Assembly (NCBI GenBank): GCA_902592935.1
Contig: CACJGD010000008.1
Coordinates: 1 to 38,224, forward strand
From: an uncultured Pelagibacteraceae bacterium
Lineage (GTDB): Bacteria > Pseudomonadota > Alphaproteobacteria > Pelagibacterales > Pelagibacteraceae
DNA: 38,224 bases
Direction of reading: 5' to 3'
The position numbers were made by a program, and so were the translations under genes. A model generated the notes under the pieces. The model had not been told where the DNA came from and did no database searches. It saw only the letters and a program-made list of their open reading frames with translations. Every line of letters begins with the position of its first letter. Position 1 is the first letter of the stretch. Shown here one piece after another: positions 8,016 through 16,589 of this stretch.

Positions 8016-10667
8016 ATGGAACATTTATTTCTAGCTTTACTTGTAATTATAATGATAGGAGCATTGGCCTCAGGTTTTCCTGTGGCTTTTGCTTTACCTG
8101 GTTCAGCAATTATTTCAATAGGTCTTGCAGCCTTTTTTGGATATCTTTTTGAAGGAGATGTAAGCTCTTATTTTGCAACCGATGGTCCTAAAGAATGGCT
8201 GACTGCTGGGATTACTAATTTCAGGAGTAATTATTGGGATGTAGAAACAGATACTTTAATTGCTATCCCGTTATTTATTTTTATGGGGATTATGCTCCAA
8301 AAATCCAAGATTGCAGAGGATCTTTTAGTTACAATGGGGCAACTGTTTGGTCCAATTCCAGGAGGATTGGGTATTTCAGTAATTTTTGTTGGAGCATTAC
8401 TTGCAGCAACCACAGGTATAGTTGGAGCAACGGTTATAGCTATGGGACTAATTTCACTACCAACCATGTTAAATAATAAATATGACAAAAGTCTTGCAAG
8501 TGGTATCGTTTGCTCATCAGGAACTTTGGGTCAAATAATACCTCCATCAATTGTTTTAATTATTATTGCTGATCAGTTAGCTAGTGCGGCTGATGTAGCT
8601 AATACAATACGACAGACGGATTATAAAATTTTAACAGGTGAATTTAATATGCCTGGAGAGTTTAGAGTAGGCTCTACTAGTGCTGGTGATATGTTTTTAG
8701 GAGCATTGTTACCTGGATTAGTTTTGGTTGGTTTATATATGTTATATGTTTTTGTTTATGCAAGAATAAATCCAAAAGCTGCACCACCAGTAACATTTAA
8801 AGGAAGTTTTGACTTTAAATTTTGGATAAAAGTTGTTGGGGTAATAATTCCACCTCTTGCATTAATATTTGCTGTGCTTGGATCTATATTGATGGGTATT
8901 GCCACAGTAAATCAAGCTGGTTCTATCGGAGCAATTGGAGCAACAATGATGGCAGGTTATCGTCTTCACAAAGGTAGGAAAGACGCATACTATCCAATAA
9001 TAATCTCAGTTGCTTCAGTAATACCTATATTTTTTCTCGCTAAGAATTATAATTTAAATATTAAAGCTGTTGATACGAGAGATTTAACAGCAATATTGAT
9101 TACAGGATTTTTTACATTTACGTTTTTAGTTGGAATTATATGGAGTTTTTGGAGATCCTATAAGATCGACAATGTCTTGAAAGAAGTTGTTACGGAAACA
9201 TGCGTAACTACTTCAATGGTATTTATAATTCTCTTGGGTGCAGCAATGTTAACTTCTGGTTTTAGAGCTTTTGGAGGTGAAGAGCTAGTAAGAGATTTTT
9301 TACAAGATTTACCAGGTGGATTTTGGACGCAGTTTATTGTTGTAATGGCTGTAATCTTTTTATTAGGTTTCTTTCTTGATTTTATTGAAATTGCGGTAGT
9401 TGTTGTTCCAATCATTGCACCAATATTATTAGCTGAACCAGGTGCAAATGTAAGTGCAATTTGGTTAGGCGTTATGATAGGAGTTAATTTACAAACATCT
9501 TTTTTAACCCCACCATTTGGTTTTGCATTATTTTACTTAAAAGGAGTTGCATCAAAATTAGTTACTACATTGAATATTTGGAAAGGAGTTGTTCCTTTTA
9601 TAATTCTTCAACTTATTGGTCTTGGTATTGTTGGTTTTTATCCATCATTAGTAAACTATTTGCCAGCACGAACTTATTTGACCTCTAATGTTGCACCACC
9701 ACCAATGAATCCAAAATTACAATACTGCCTACAAGAGTATAAATTTGCTATTTATAATAATAATGAGAGTCAAATTAAAAGTGCAATAAATAATTTTCAA
9801 AAACTAGTGCCTGCAAATTTGCCAGTAGATAAATTAGATATATTTGAAGAACATTTTGATAATGCACTTGGAACTTTTGCAATAGTTAAAAAACTTCAAA
9901 AAACTGAGGAGGAATATAATTTATTTGCAGAGGATTATAGAGACCTTCATTTTTCTGTTAGAAAAAAACAGAAGAAAATTAGAAAAATTGATAATAAAAT
10001 TAAAAAGTTAAAATCAGAAATTAGAAATTTAGACAAGGATGATGCATCAAATAAAAATAAACTAGAACTTAAAATAGAAAATTATAAATTAGAAATAACT
10101 GAACTTAAAAACCAAATACCTGAAACTTGGGAATCTCGAAATAAAGAATTTGAAACACTTCAAAAGGCGAAAAATACTAGGACAAAACGTTACAGAAAAA
10201 ATGTTGATGAAGCATATGATAACTTAGATCAAATAGCATTATTTATTAATGACCATGAAAAGTTAAAAAACCTCTCATCTGAAATAAAAGAATTAAAATA
10301 TTTATTAGATAATAAAGACTATGAAAATTCAATTTCAATAATTGATAGTCTTTTTGAAAAATTAAGCGAAATTTCAGGTACTGAAGAATTTGCAAATAAA
10401 TTAGATGATTTAATAACTGTTATAGATAATGATGAAGTCGATGAACAGAAATTATTACTTGCGAGCTCAGAAACCTTTAATTTATTTGATAAAGAAGTTT
10501 CATGGAGAGAAGATGCTAATAAAAATTTATTACCTGAGTTAATAAAATATAATGAAGTTATTAAAAATAATATTGGATTAAGACTTCAGTCAAGATTGAC
10601 GAAAGAACAAGCTAAATTTGTTGCCAGATGTAACTCAGTTCACAGAGATATATCTTTAAACTTTTAA
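8016..10667 (+). CDS. dctM: TRAP transporter large permease subunit with long coiled-coil C-terminal region
   Basis: Residues 1 to about 550 are a DctM membrane domain with the signature NLQTSFLTPP at 491-500. It is larger than DctM1 because of inserted loops (near 45-75 and 190-225) and an inserted hydrophobic section near 320-375. After the last helix, roughly residues 555-883 form a soluble, Lys/Glu/Asn-rich region. Residues 630-735 have strong heptad-like coiled-coil character, and shorter helical segments follow. The reading frame is continuous and the base composition matches the rest. DctM proteins normally end soon after the last helix (453 residues in the paralogue at 2821). The next gene starts 3 nt after the stop. 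Function of the tail is unknown; it could be a scaffold, a regulator or a binding platform. Confidence 0.88.
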   Translation: MEHLFLALLVIIMIGALASGFPVAFALPGSAIISIGLAAFFGYLFEGDVSSYFATDGPKEWLTAGITNFRSNYWDVETDTLIAIPLFIFMGIMLQKSKIAEDLLVTMGQLFGPIPGGLGISVIFVGALLAATTGIVGATVIAMGLISLPTMLNNKYDKSLASGIVCSSGTLGQIIPPSIVLIIIADQLASAADVANTIRQTDYKILTGEFNMPGEFRVGSTSAGDMFLGALLPGLVLVGLYMLYVFVYARINPKAAPPVTFKGSFDFKFWIKVVGVIIPPLALIFAVLGSILMGIATVNQAGSIGAIGATMMAGYRLHKGRKDAYYPIIISVASVIPIFFLAKNYNLNIKAVDTRDLTAILITGFFTFTFLVGIIWSFWRSYKIDNVLKEVVTETCVTTSMVFIILLGAAMLTSGFRAFGGEELVRDFLQDLPGGFWTQFIVVMAVIFLLGFFLDFIEIAVVVVPIIAPILLAEPGANVSAIWLGVMIGVNLQTSFLTPPFGFALFYLKGVASKLVTTLNIWKGVVPFIILQLIGLGIVGFYPSLVNYLPARTYLTSNVAPPPMNPKLQYCLQEYKFAIYNNNESQIKSAINNFQKLVPANLPVDKLDIFEEHFDNALGTFAIVKKLQKTEEEYNLFAEDYRDLHFSVRKKQKKIRKIDNKIKKLKSEIRNLDKDDASNKNKLELKIENYKLEITELKNQIPETWESRNKEFETLQKAKNTRTKRYRKNVDEAYDNLDQIALFINDHEKLKNLSSEIKELKYLLDNKDYENSISIIDSLFEKLSEISGTEEFANKLDDLITVIDNDEVDEQKLLLASSETFNLFDKEVSWREDANKNLLPELIKYNEVIKNNIGLRLQSRLTKEQAKFVARCNSVHRDISLNF

Positions 10668-10670
10668 TTA

Positions 10671-11909
10671 ATGGAAAATTATATTTTACCAAAAAAACAG
10701 GCTATTGTTGTTTTTTTTGTATTTGCATTTGGTTATTTTTTATCATGTTTGTTACGTGCAATTACCGCAACACTTTCCCCAGTATTAACCTCAGAATTTA
10801 ATTTAGCAGCAGCTGATTTAGGTTTATTAGCTGGAGGCTATTTTTTAGGTTTCGCTTGTATGCAAATACCGCTTGGATATTTGTTAGACAAATATGGCCC
10901 AAAAAAAATTGTCTCATCCTTTTTATTAATCGCATTAGTTGGAACAGGATCATTTGCTTTAGCTGAAAGTTTTTCTGGATTATTAATTTCGCGAATTCTA
11001 ATCGGTGTAGGTGTTAGCGCTTGTTTAATGGCTCCATTAACTGGTTACAGAATATGGTATGCAGAAAATCAACAACAAAGAGCAAACTCATGGATGCTAA
11101 TGATTGCATCATTAGGTTTTTTGTCATCCACATTGCCTATACAACTTTTATTGCCTAGTTTTGGATGGAGATGGATATTTGGTGGTATCGCTATCTTAAT
11201 TTTAATTAGTATTTTTTTAATGTTAGTTTTCATTCCAAAATGGAATTTAACTAAAAATAAAGAGTTAGAAGAGCCAAGCAATGCTGGAACTTTATCAGAA
11301 GTTTGGAAAAATAGATTTTTTATAAGTGTAATTCCAATGGGTTTATTTAATTATGGGGGCTTAATGGCTATACAAACTTTATGGGCAGGCCCATGGATGA
11401 CTAGAGTTGCTGGTTATACACCACTTCAGAGCGCTACAGGATTATTTTGGATTAATGTAACTATGTTAGTATCCTTTTTTTTGTGGGGTTATTTTTTACC
11501 AAAAATTTCAGGTGTAGGTTTTACTGCAAAAAGAATACTTAAATTAGGTTTACCAATTAGTTTTTCTGTAATGTTAGTGATTATATTGCTAGGTTCAAAA
11601 GCGGGTGCATTCTACATAACCCTGTTTATTTTAAGTTCAATTTTTTTATCAGTTACACAGCCAGCTGTGGGCCTTTCTTTTTCAGGTTATTCTGCTGGTA
11701 AAGCACTAACCTCATTCAATTTATTAATATTTGCAGGAACATTCATAATGCAATGGCTAATGGGCTTAGTGATAGATATTGTTAAAGGCATGGGCCGCAC
11801 GGAAATATTTGCTTTTAAATCAGCTTTTTCAGTTTTCTTAATCTTAAGTATTATTTCTTATATATTTTTTTTAATATTAAATAGAAAAAAATATGAAAAT
11901 AAAACGTAG
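10671..11909 (+). CDS. Major facilitator superfamily permease
   Basis: 412 residues with about twelve hydrophobic helices and a long polar loop in the middle (near residues 185-205), the usual MFS layout. The loop between helices 2 and 3 carries the motif A variant GYLLDKYGPKK (near 67-77). It begins 3 nt after dctM2 and overlaps the next gene by 17 nt, so it is probably part of TRAP operon 2. The substrate is not evident; it could be an exporter or a second route for a compound related to the TRAP solute. Confidence 0.85.
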   Translation: MENYILPKKQAIVVFFVFAFGYFLSCLLRAITATLSPVLTSEFNLAAADLGLLAGGYFLGFACMQIPLGYLLDKYGPKKIVSSFLLIALVGTGSFALAESFSGLLISRILIGVGVSACLMAPLTGYRIWYAENQQQRANSWMLMIASLGFLSSTLPIQLLLPSFGWRWIFGGIAILILISIFLMLVFIPKWNLTKNKELEEPSNAGTLSEVWKNRFFISVIPMGLFNYGGLMAIQTLWAGPWMTRVAGYTPLQSATGLFWINVTMLVSFFLWGYFLPKISGVGFTAKRILKLGLPISFSVMLVIILLGSKAGAFYITLFILSSIFLSVTQPAVGLSFSGYSAGKALTSFNLLIFAGTFIMQWLMGLVIDIVKGMGRTEIFAFKSAFSVFLILSIISYIFFLILNRKKYENKT

Positions 11910-12711
11910 GAATTTTTTTTTGGAATTATTTATTGGTATCGTTGCTATTTACTTTATTGTTTTAATTTTCTTATTCTTTTTTCAAAGAAATTTAATGTAT
12001 CATCCTGATGAGAATAATTATTCTGGAGATAATTTAGAAGTTAACATTGAAAAAGTTACTATCAAAACAACAGATAATATTAATCTTTTAGGCTGGTTTC
12101 ATAATAAAAATTTAAAAAGTTATAAAACAATAGTTTATTTTCACGGAAATGCAGGGACACTTGAAAACAGAATCCACAAATTAAATCATTTTAAAGACAT
12201 TGATGTTAATTTTTTAATTATTGCATGGAGAGGGTTTAGTGGCAATAAAGGAAAACCAAGTGAGGAGGGTCTTTATACAGATGGTGCTAGTACAATAAAC
12301 TGGCTTAAAGAAAAAGGTTTAAAAGAAGAAGATATGATAATTTATGGAGAGTCTTTAGGAACTGGCATTGCTACTGAAATTACTCAGAATAAAAATTTTG
12401 CAGGATTAATCTTAGAAACGCCCTTCACATCAATGATAGAGGCTGCGAAAAATTTTTATCCATATATTCCAGTAGGTTTAATTTTAAAAGATAAGTATGA
12501 AAATAATGAAAAAATTAAAAATATTAATATTCCAGTATTAGTAATGCATGGTGAGGCTGACCAAATAGTTCCATTTTGGATGGGTAAAAAAATTTTTAAT
12601 TTAGCAAGTGAACCTAAATATTCATATTTTACAAAATATGACGATCATATGATGGAATATGATGATAAACTTGTATTAGCTCTTAAATCGTTTGTTGATA
12701 GTTTAAATTAA
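11893..12711 (+). CDS. Membrane-anchored alpha/beta hydrolase (BEM46/ABHD13-like)
   Basis: Serine hydrolase fold with a single N-terminal membrane helix (residues 10-30). The rest matches the COG1073-type group: oxyanion motif FHGNAG (83-88), nucleophile elbow GESLG with Ser154, acid Asp223 in GEADQIVP, and base His252 in DDHM. Length is 272 residues. The ATG lies inside the 3' end of the MFS gene in another frame (17-nt overlap), implying coupled translation. The natural substrate is unknown for most of this family; an ester or thioester related to the imported solute is possible but unproven. Confidence 0.8.
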   Translation: MKIKRRNFFLELFIGIVAIYFIVLIFLFFFQRNLMYHPDENNYSGDNLEVNIEKVTIKTTDNINLLGWFHNKNLKSYKTIVYFHGNAGTLENRIHKLNHFKDIDVNFLIIAWRGFSGNKGKPSEEGLYTDGASTINWLKEKGLKEEDMIIYGESLGTGIATEITQNKNFAGLILETPFTSMIEAAKNFYPYIPVGLILKDKYENNEKIKNINIPVLVMHGEADQIVPFWMGKKIFNLASEPKYSYFTKYDDHMMEYDDKLVLALKSFVDSLN

Positions 12712-12759
12712 GCCATAATCTAAACAAAGATAATTCAAATTTTTTTTTTAAATTAATCT

Positions 12760-13323
12760 ATGAAAAATTTTTTCTTATTTTTTATTATCTTTTTTTCTTT
12801 AAGTAATTTTTCAAATGCTAAAGAAAACTTAGCATCTGTAGACAGCCTTTTTCATATTGATCAAATGAATTCGCATGATGAAAATTTTGCATTATATTTT
12901 AAAACCCGTGAAAAAGCCGTATTAGCTCGAGGAGAAAATTCAAATTATATTAATGATTTTCCAAAAGATCTTTATATTTATAACTACAAAACAAAAGAGT
13001 CTTTGCCATTAATCTCTTATGAATGGTTTCCAAAAACAGCAAAATATTTTTTGCAAGAGTATAATTTCCCAGTTTTCCCAGATGATTTTGCATATTATCT
13101 TTTAAAAGATAACAAAACTTTGGTGATGATTAGTGCAGTAAAAAGTTTAAAAGCTAATTTTAAATTTGATATTGTTGAAAAAAAGTTAGAGCTTTATCCT
13201 GTAAATGGAAAATTTGATTTTATTATTTCCTCGATAGCTAAAAATTGTGGACATTATGAATTTAAAGAACACTACAAATGTAGTTTTTATAAACCTTTAA
13301 TTTCCAGTGCCTTAATTAATTAA
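12760..13323 (+). CDS. Secreted or periplasmic protein of unknown function
   Basis: 187 residues with an obvious Sec signal peptide: MKN, a Phe-rich hydrophobic core, then a probable cut after FSNA (about residue 20). The mature part is rich in aromatic residues and lysine. It contains two cysteines near the C-terminus (in NCGHYEF and YKCSFY) that could form a disulfide. I recognise no family. It follows the hydrolase by 48 nt without a visible promoter or Shine-Dalgarno. Its last 8 nt overlap the 3' end of ftsY on the other strand. Confidence 0.65.
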   Translation: MKNFFLFFIIFFSLSNFSNAKENLASVDSLFHIDQMNSHDENFALYFKTREKAVLARGENSNYINDFPKDLYIYNYKTKESLPLISYEWFPKTAKYFLQEYNFPVFPDDFAYYLLKDNKTLVMISAVKSLKANFKFDIVEKKLELYPVNGKFDFIISSIAKNCGHYEFKEHYKCSFYKPLISSALIN

Positions 13324-14233
13324 TTTGAGTAAATGCTTCTGCAAATTTTTCAGCCTCAAAAATTTGTAAATCATCTTCTTTTTCACCCAATCCAAGTGCA
13401 ATAATTGGTAGTTTATATTTTTTAGCAACAGCTAAAAGAATACCTCCTTTTGCTGTGCCATCTAATTTTGTCATAATAAGACCAGTTATTGGGATAATTT
13501 TATTAAATTCTTCAACTTGATTAATTACATTTTGACCCGAAGTTGCATCCAAAACTAAAATAACATCATGTGGAGCATCAGGGTCAATTTTTTTAGTAAC
13601 GTTTGCAATTTTTTTATATTCTTCCATTAAATTTTTTTTATTTTGTAATCTTCCAGCAGTATCAATTAAAACTTGATTAAAATTATTGTTTAATGCTTCT
13701 TTAATAGCCTTGTAAGCGACTGATGCAGGATCAGAGCCTTGAGATGATTTTGTAATTTGAACATCAACTTTGTTTGCCCAATTTTCTAGTTGTTCTATAG
13801 CTGCTGCTCTAAAAGTATCTGATGCAGCTAGCATTACTTTGTTTCCATTACTCTTTAATATTTTGCTTATTTTTCCAATAGTAGTTGTCTTTCCAACACC
13901 ATTAACACCTGAAATTAATGTTGCATTTAATTTCCCTTTTTTTTTGAAGAATTCAATATTTTCCAAAGGTTTCATAATTGAAATAATATAATTTTTTAAA
14001 ATATTATTTATTTCGTCGGTTAAATCTTTATTGGGATCAATTTTTCTTTGAGAAATTATTTCTTTTATTTCTGAAGCCGAAACAATACCAACATCTGATT
14101 GAATTAAGTAATCTTCAATTTTGTCTAATGTTTTGTCATCAATCTCTTTTTTTACAACTATATCTCTTAAACCCGTTGTAAAAGCTGAGGCACTTTTTTT
14201 AAAACCTGATTTAAATTTTTCTAAAATTCCCAT
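13316..14233 (-). CDS. ftsY: Signal recognition particle receptor
   Basis: SRP GTPase that receives ribosome-Ffh complexes at the inner membrane. The NG domain is complete: P-loop GVNGVGKTT (residues 109-117), DTAGR, and TKLDGTAKGG. The N-terminus MGILEKFKSGF is an amphipathic membrane-targeting helix directly joined to the N domain; the long acidic A domain known from E. coli is absent, giving 305 residues. The start codon overlaps the dapF stop by one base (TAATG), so the two are coupled. Its partner gene ffh lies just beyond dapF on the opposite strand. Confidence 0.95.
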   Translation of the reverse strand: MGILEKFKSGFKKSASAFTTGLRDIVVKKEIDDKTLDKIEDYLIQSDVGIVSASEIKEIISQRKIDPNKDLTDEINNILKNYIISIMKPLENIEFFKKKGKLNATLISGVNGVGKTTTIGKISKILKSNGNKVMLAASDTFRAAAIEQLENWANKVDVQITKSSQGSDPASVAYKAIKEALNNNFNQVLIDTAGRLQNKKNLMEEYKKIANVTKKIDPDAPHDVILVLDATSGQNVINQVEEFNKIIPITGLIMTKLDGTAKGGILLAVAKKYKLPIIALGLGEKEDDLQIFEAEKFAEAFTQIN

Positions 14234-15057
14234 TAAATTTTAAAATTTATCTCCTCAATATCTGAAACTGGTCCTTTCATATGAATACTATTGTTTTCAT
14301 CAATTGAAATTCTCAATTTACCTGTAGAAAATTCAATATCAACTTTATCATTTACCAGCCCGTTTTGTTTTGCAGCAAAAGCTGTTGCGCAAGCTGCAGT
14401 TCCACAAGCTTTGGTAAGTCCAGCTCCTCTTTCCCACACTTTAACTTTTATCAATTCTTTGTTAACAACAGTTGCTAAAGTAACATTACATTTTTCTGGA
14501 AATAGAGAGTGGGTTTCAATTTTTGGTCCAATTTTTTCAATTTCATAATTTTCGATATTACCAACAAAAAAAACTATATGTGGGTTTCCGACATTTACAG
14601 CAGTTCCGCCAGAAAATTCGTTATTATTTGTGTCATTAATTTTAATTCCTAAATTATTGGTATTTAATTCTTTAGACAATGGAATCTCATCCCATTTTGT
14701 TTTTGCAACACCTATTTCTGTAGAAACCATTTTTTCTCCAACAATATTTGATTTTAATTTGCCAGATAAAGTTGTTAGGACAATTTCTTTTTTGTTATTT
14801 TCTTTGCCTAATAAATCAGCAATACATCGTGTACCATTTCCACACGCACCAGACATTCCTCCATCTGAATTATAAAATTCCAGTGAAGCATCTGAAATAT
14901 CATTTTTTTTAATCAATATTAGTTGGTCGCAACCAATAAATTTTCTGTCACAAATCTTTATTATTTGTTCTTTCGTCAAATTTGTAATTGTTTGCCTATT
15001 ATCTATGATGACAAAATCATTACCTAAACCGTCCATTTTAAAAGCTTTAATATCCAT
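14233..15057 (-). CDS. dapF: Diaminopimelate epimerase
   Basis: Converts LL- to meso-diaminopimelate for lysine and peptidoglycan. Both catalytic cysteines are visible: Cys72 in GACGNGTRC and Cys218 in KACGTAACA. Length 274 residues is normal. It is the first gene of a two-gene minus-strand operon with ftsY, transcribed divergently from ffh across the 160-nt region 15058-15217. In many alphaproteobacteria a methylthiotransferase gene lies between dapF and ftsY; here they touch. Confidence 0.96.
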   Translation of the reverse strand: MDIKAFKMDGLGNDFVIIDNRQTITNLTKEQIIKICDRKFIGCDQLILIKKNDISDASLEFYNSDGGMSGACGNGTRCIADLLGKENNKKEIVLTTLSGKLKSNIVGEKMVSTEIGVAKTKWDEIPLSKELNTNNLGIKINDTNNNEFSGGTAVNVGNPHIVFFVGNIENYEIEKIGPKIETHSLFPEKCNVTLATVVNKELIKVKVWERGAGLTKACGTAACATAFAAKQNGLVNDKVDIEFSTGKLRISIDENNSIHMKGPVSDIEEINFKI

Positions 15058-15076
15058 ATATAGATATTTAACTTAT

Positions 15077-15105
15077 TTATTGACTTTTTGAACCTCTATT
15101 ATAGG
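15077..15105 (+). promoter_or_regulatory. Possible ffh promoter region
   Basis: TTATTG (15077-15082), 17 nt, TATAGG (15100-15105) is the best-spaced pair in the dapF-ffh divergent region. An overlapping TTGACT (15080-15085) is a better -35 match but gives a spacing of only 14 nt. The RNA leader begins just after it. This is a weak call. Confidence 0.25.
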
Positions 15106-15107
15106 TT

Positions 15108-15212
15108 GTTGCCGTTTCCGCAAAAACATTAACTTTGCGGTGTCTTTGGAAACAAAGAGATCGACACTAGTCAGCGAGGGTTCGCCCACTAGTGAGTTAC
15201 TGCTATGCGTAA
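15108..15212 (+). ncRNA. Structured 5' leader of ffh (ffh RNA motif)
   Basis: This stretch is visibly richer in GC than its surroundings and folds into consecutive hairpins. Helix 1: CCGCAAA (15118-15124) with TTTGCGG (15134-15140). Helix 2: TCTTTG (15143-15148) with CAAAGA (15153-15158), capped by a GAAA tetraloop. Helix 3: CACTAGT (15165-15171) with ACTAGTG (15188-15194), then GGG/CCC capped by TTCG, with a 6-nt bulge CAGCGA on one side. Helix 4: TTAC (15197-15200) with GTAA (15209-15212), 5 nt before the ffh ATG. Comparative work on Pelagibacter intergenic regions reported a cis-regulatory RNA before the gene for the SRP protein; from memory this is that element. The ligand or mechanism is unknown. 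It does not show the conserved 4.5S SRP RNA core. Confidence 0.8.
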
Positions 15213-15217
15213 TAAAT

Positions 15218-16576
15218 ATGTTTGAAAATTTAACAAATAAATTTGAAGAAATTTTTTCTTCTCTGAAAAAGGTACCTTCACTTGATGAAGCTCAAGTAGA
15301 TGAAGGCTTAAGAGGCATTAGGCAAGCCTTGCTTGAAGCAGATGTCTCTTTGGATGTTGCAAAGGATTTTATTGAAAAAGTTAAGCCAAAAGCATTAGGC
15401 CAAGAGATAATAAGGTCTACCTCTCCTGGGGATATGGTTGTTAAAATTGTTTATGATGAGCTTGTAGACTTATTAGGTGTAACAAATAATGATATAAACT
15501 TAAACGCAGTACCACCTGTGCCAATGATGTTAGTTGGGTTACAAGGTTCTGGAAAAACAACAACAACAGCAAAATTAGCAAAATTTTTAGAAAATAATAA
15601 AAAGAAAAAAGTAATGATGGTCAGTCTAGATATTTACAGACCAGCCGCACAAGAACAACTTAGATTTTTAGGAGAACAAAATAATATTTTAACTTTACCT
15701 ATTATAGAAGGTCAGCAACCTGCTGATATTTGTAGAAGAGCAATAAGTGCCGCTAATTTAAATGGAGCTGAAATAATTTTATTTGATACTGCTGGTAGAA
15801 CTCAAATCGATTTACAAATGATGAGTGAGATTAAGCAAATTGAAGCTGTCATTAATCCAACAGAAACTTTCTTAGTTGCAGACTCTTTAACAGGTCAAGT
15901 TGCAGCTTCAGTGGCAAAAGAATTTAAAAATACAGTTAATTTATCTGGAATTATTTTAACTAGGGCTGATGGTGATGCAAGAGGTGGAGCCGCAGTGAGT
16001 ATGAAATATGTTTCAAACGTTCCAATTAAATTTTTAGGGATAGGAGAAAAAATAGATAATCTTGAAGTATTCCATCCAGATAGAATTGCAAACAGAATAC
16101 TTGGTATGGGGGATATCGTATCCCTTGTAGAAAAGGCAGCTCAAGATTTAGGAGAAGAAAATCTTAAACAAGCAGAGGAAAATTTAAAAAAAGGTCAATT
16201 CTCTATGGAAGATTATTTGTCTCAATTAAGACAAATGAAAAAAATGGGTGGCATTGAGGGAATTATGTCTTTTATGCCAGGAGTTTCTAAAATTAAATCC
16301 CAAATGGATTCAGCAGGAATTGATGAAAGTATAATTACTAAAAATGAAGCTATTATTTTATCAATGACAAAAAAAGAAAGAGAGAACCCAAAAATAATAG
16401 ATGGTTCTAGAAAAAAAAGAATTGCTAATGGCTCTGGCACAGATCCGGCCACTATCAATAAATTGCTTAAGCAATTTAAAATGATGTCTGAAATGATGAA
16501 AAAGATGTCAAAAGGAAATCTGAAAGGTATGTCTGATAAAGGTATACCGCCAGAGCTATTTAACCAATTAAAGTAA
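15218..16576 (+). CDS. ffh: Signal recognition particle protein Ffh
   Basis: SRP54 GTPase that binds signal sequences and SRP RNA and delivers ribosomes to FtsY. I choose the ATG at 15218 because MFENLTNKFEEIF is the conserved Ffh N-terminus. An upstream GTG at 15140 is in frame, but the 26 residues it would add are unlike Ffh and are encoded by the RNA leader. Domains in the 452-residue protein are N (1-90), G with P-loop GLQGSGKTT at 107-115, DTAGRTQ and TRADGDARGG, and a methionine-rich M domain from about 300 with paired MMSEMMKKM segments. No Shine-Dalgarno is visible, which fits control by the leader. It heads the run ffh-rpsP-trmD-rplS. Confidence 0.95.
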   Translation: MFENLTNKFEEIFSSLKKVPSLDEAQVDEGLRGIRQALLEADVSLDVAKDFIEKVKPKALGQEIIRSTSPGDMVVKIVYDELVDLLGVTNNDINLNAVPPVPMMLVGLQGSGKTTTTAKLAKFLENNKKKKVMMVSLDIYRPAAQEQLRFLGEQNNILTLPIIEGQQPADICRRAISAANLNGAEIILFDTAGRTQIDLQMMSEIKQIEAVINPTETFLVADSLTGQVAASVAKEFKNTVNLSGIILTRADGDARGGAAVSMKYVSNVPIKFLGIGEKIDNLEVFHPDRIANRILGMGDIVSLVEKAAQDLGEENLKQAEENLKKGQFSMEDYLSQLRQMKKMGGIEGIMSFMPGVSKIKSQMDSAGIDESIITKNEAIILSMTKKERENPKIIDGSRKKRIANGSGTDPATINKLLKQFKMMSEMMKKMSKGNLKGMSDKGIPPELFNQLK

Positions 16577-16589
16577 AAAAGGAGAATAA

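Noticed and set aside
15108..15217. 4.5S SRP RNA gene (ffs) beside ffh
   Set aside because: The conserved SRP RNA apical domain with its GGAA loop and asymmetric purine bulge is not present; the structure is a chain of separate hairpins ending at the ffh start codon.
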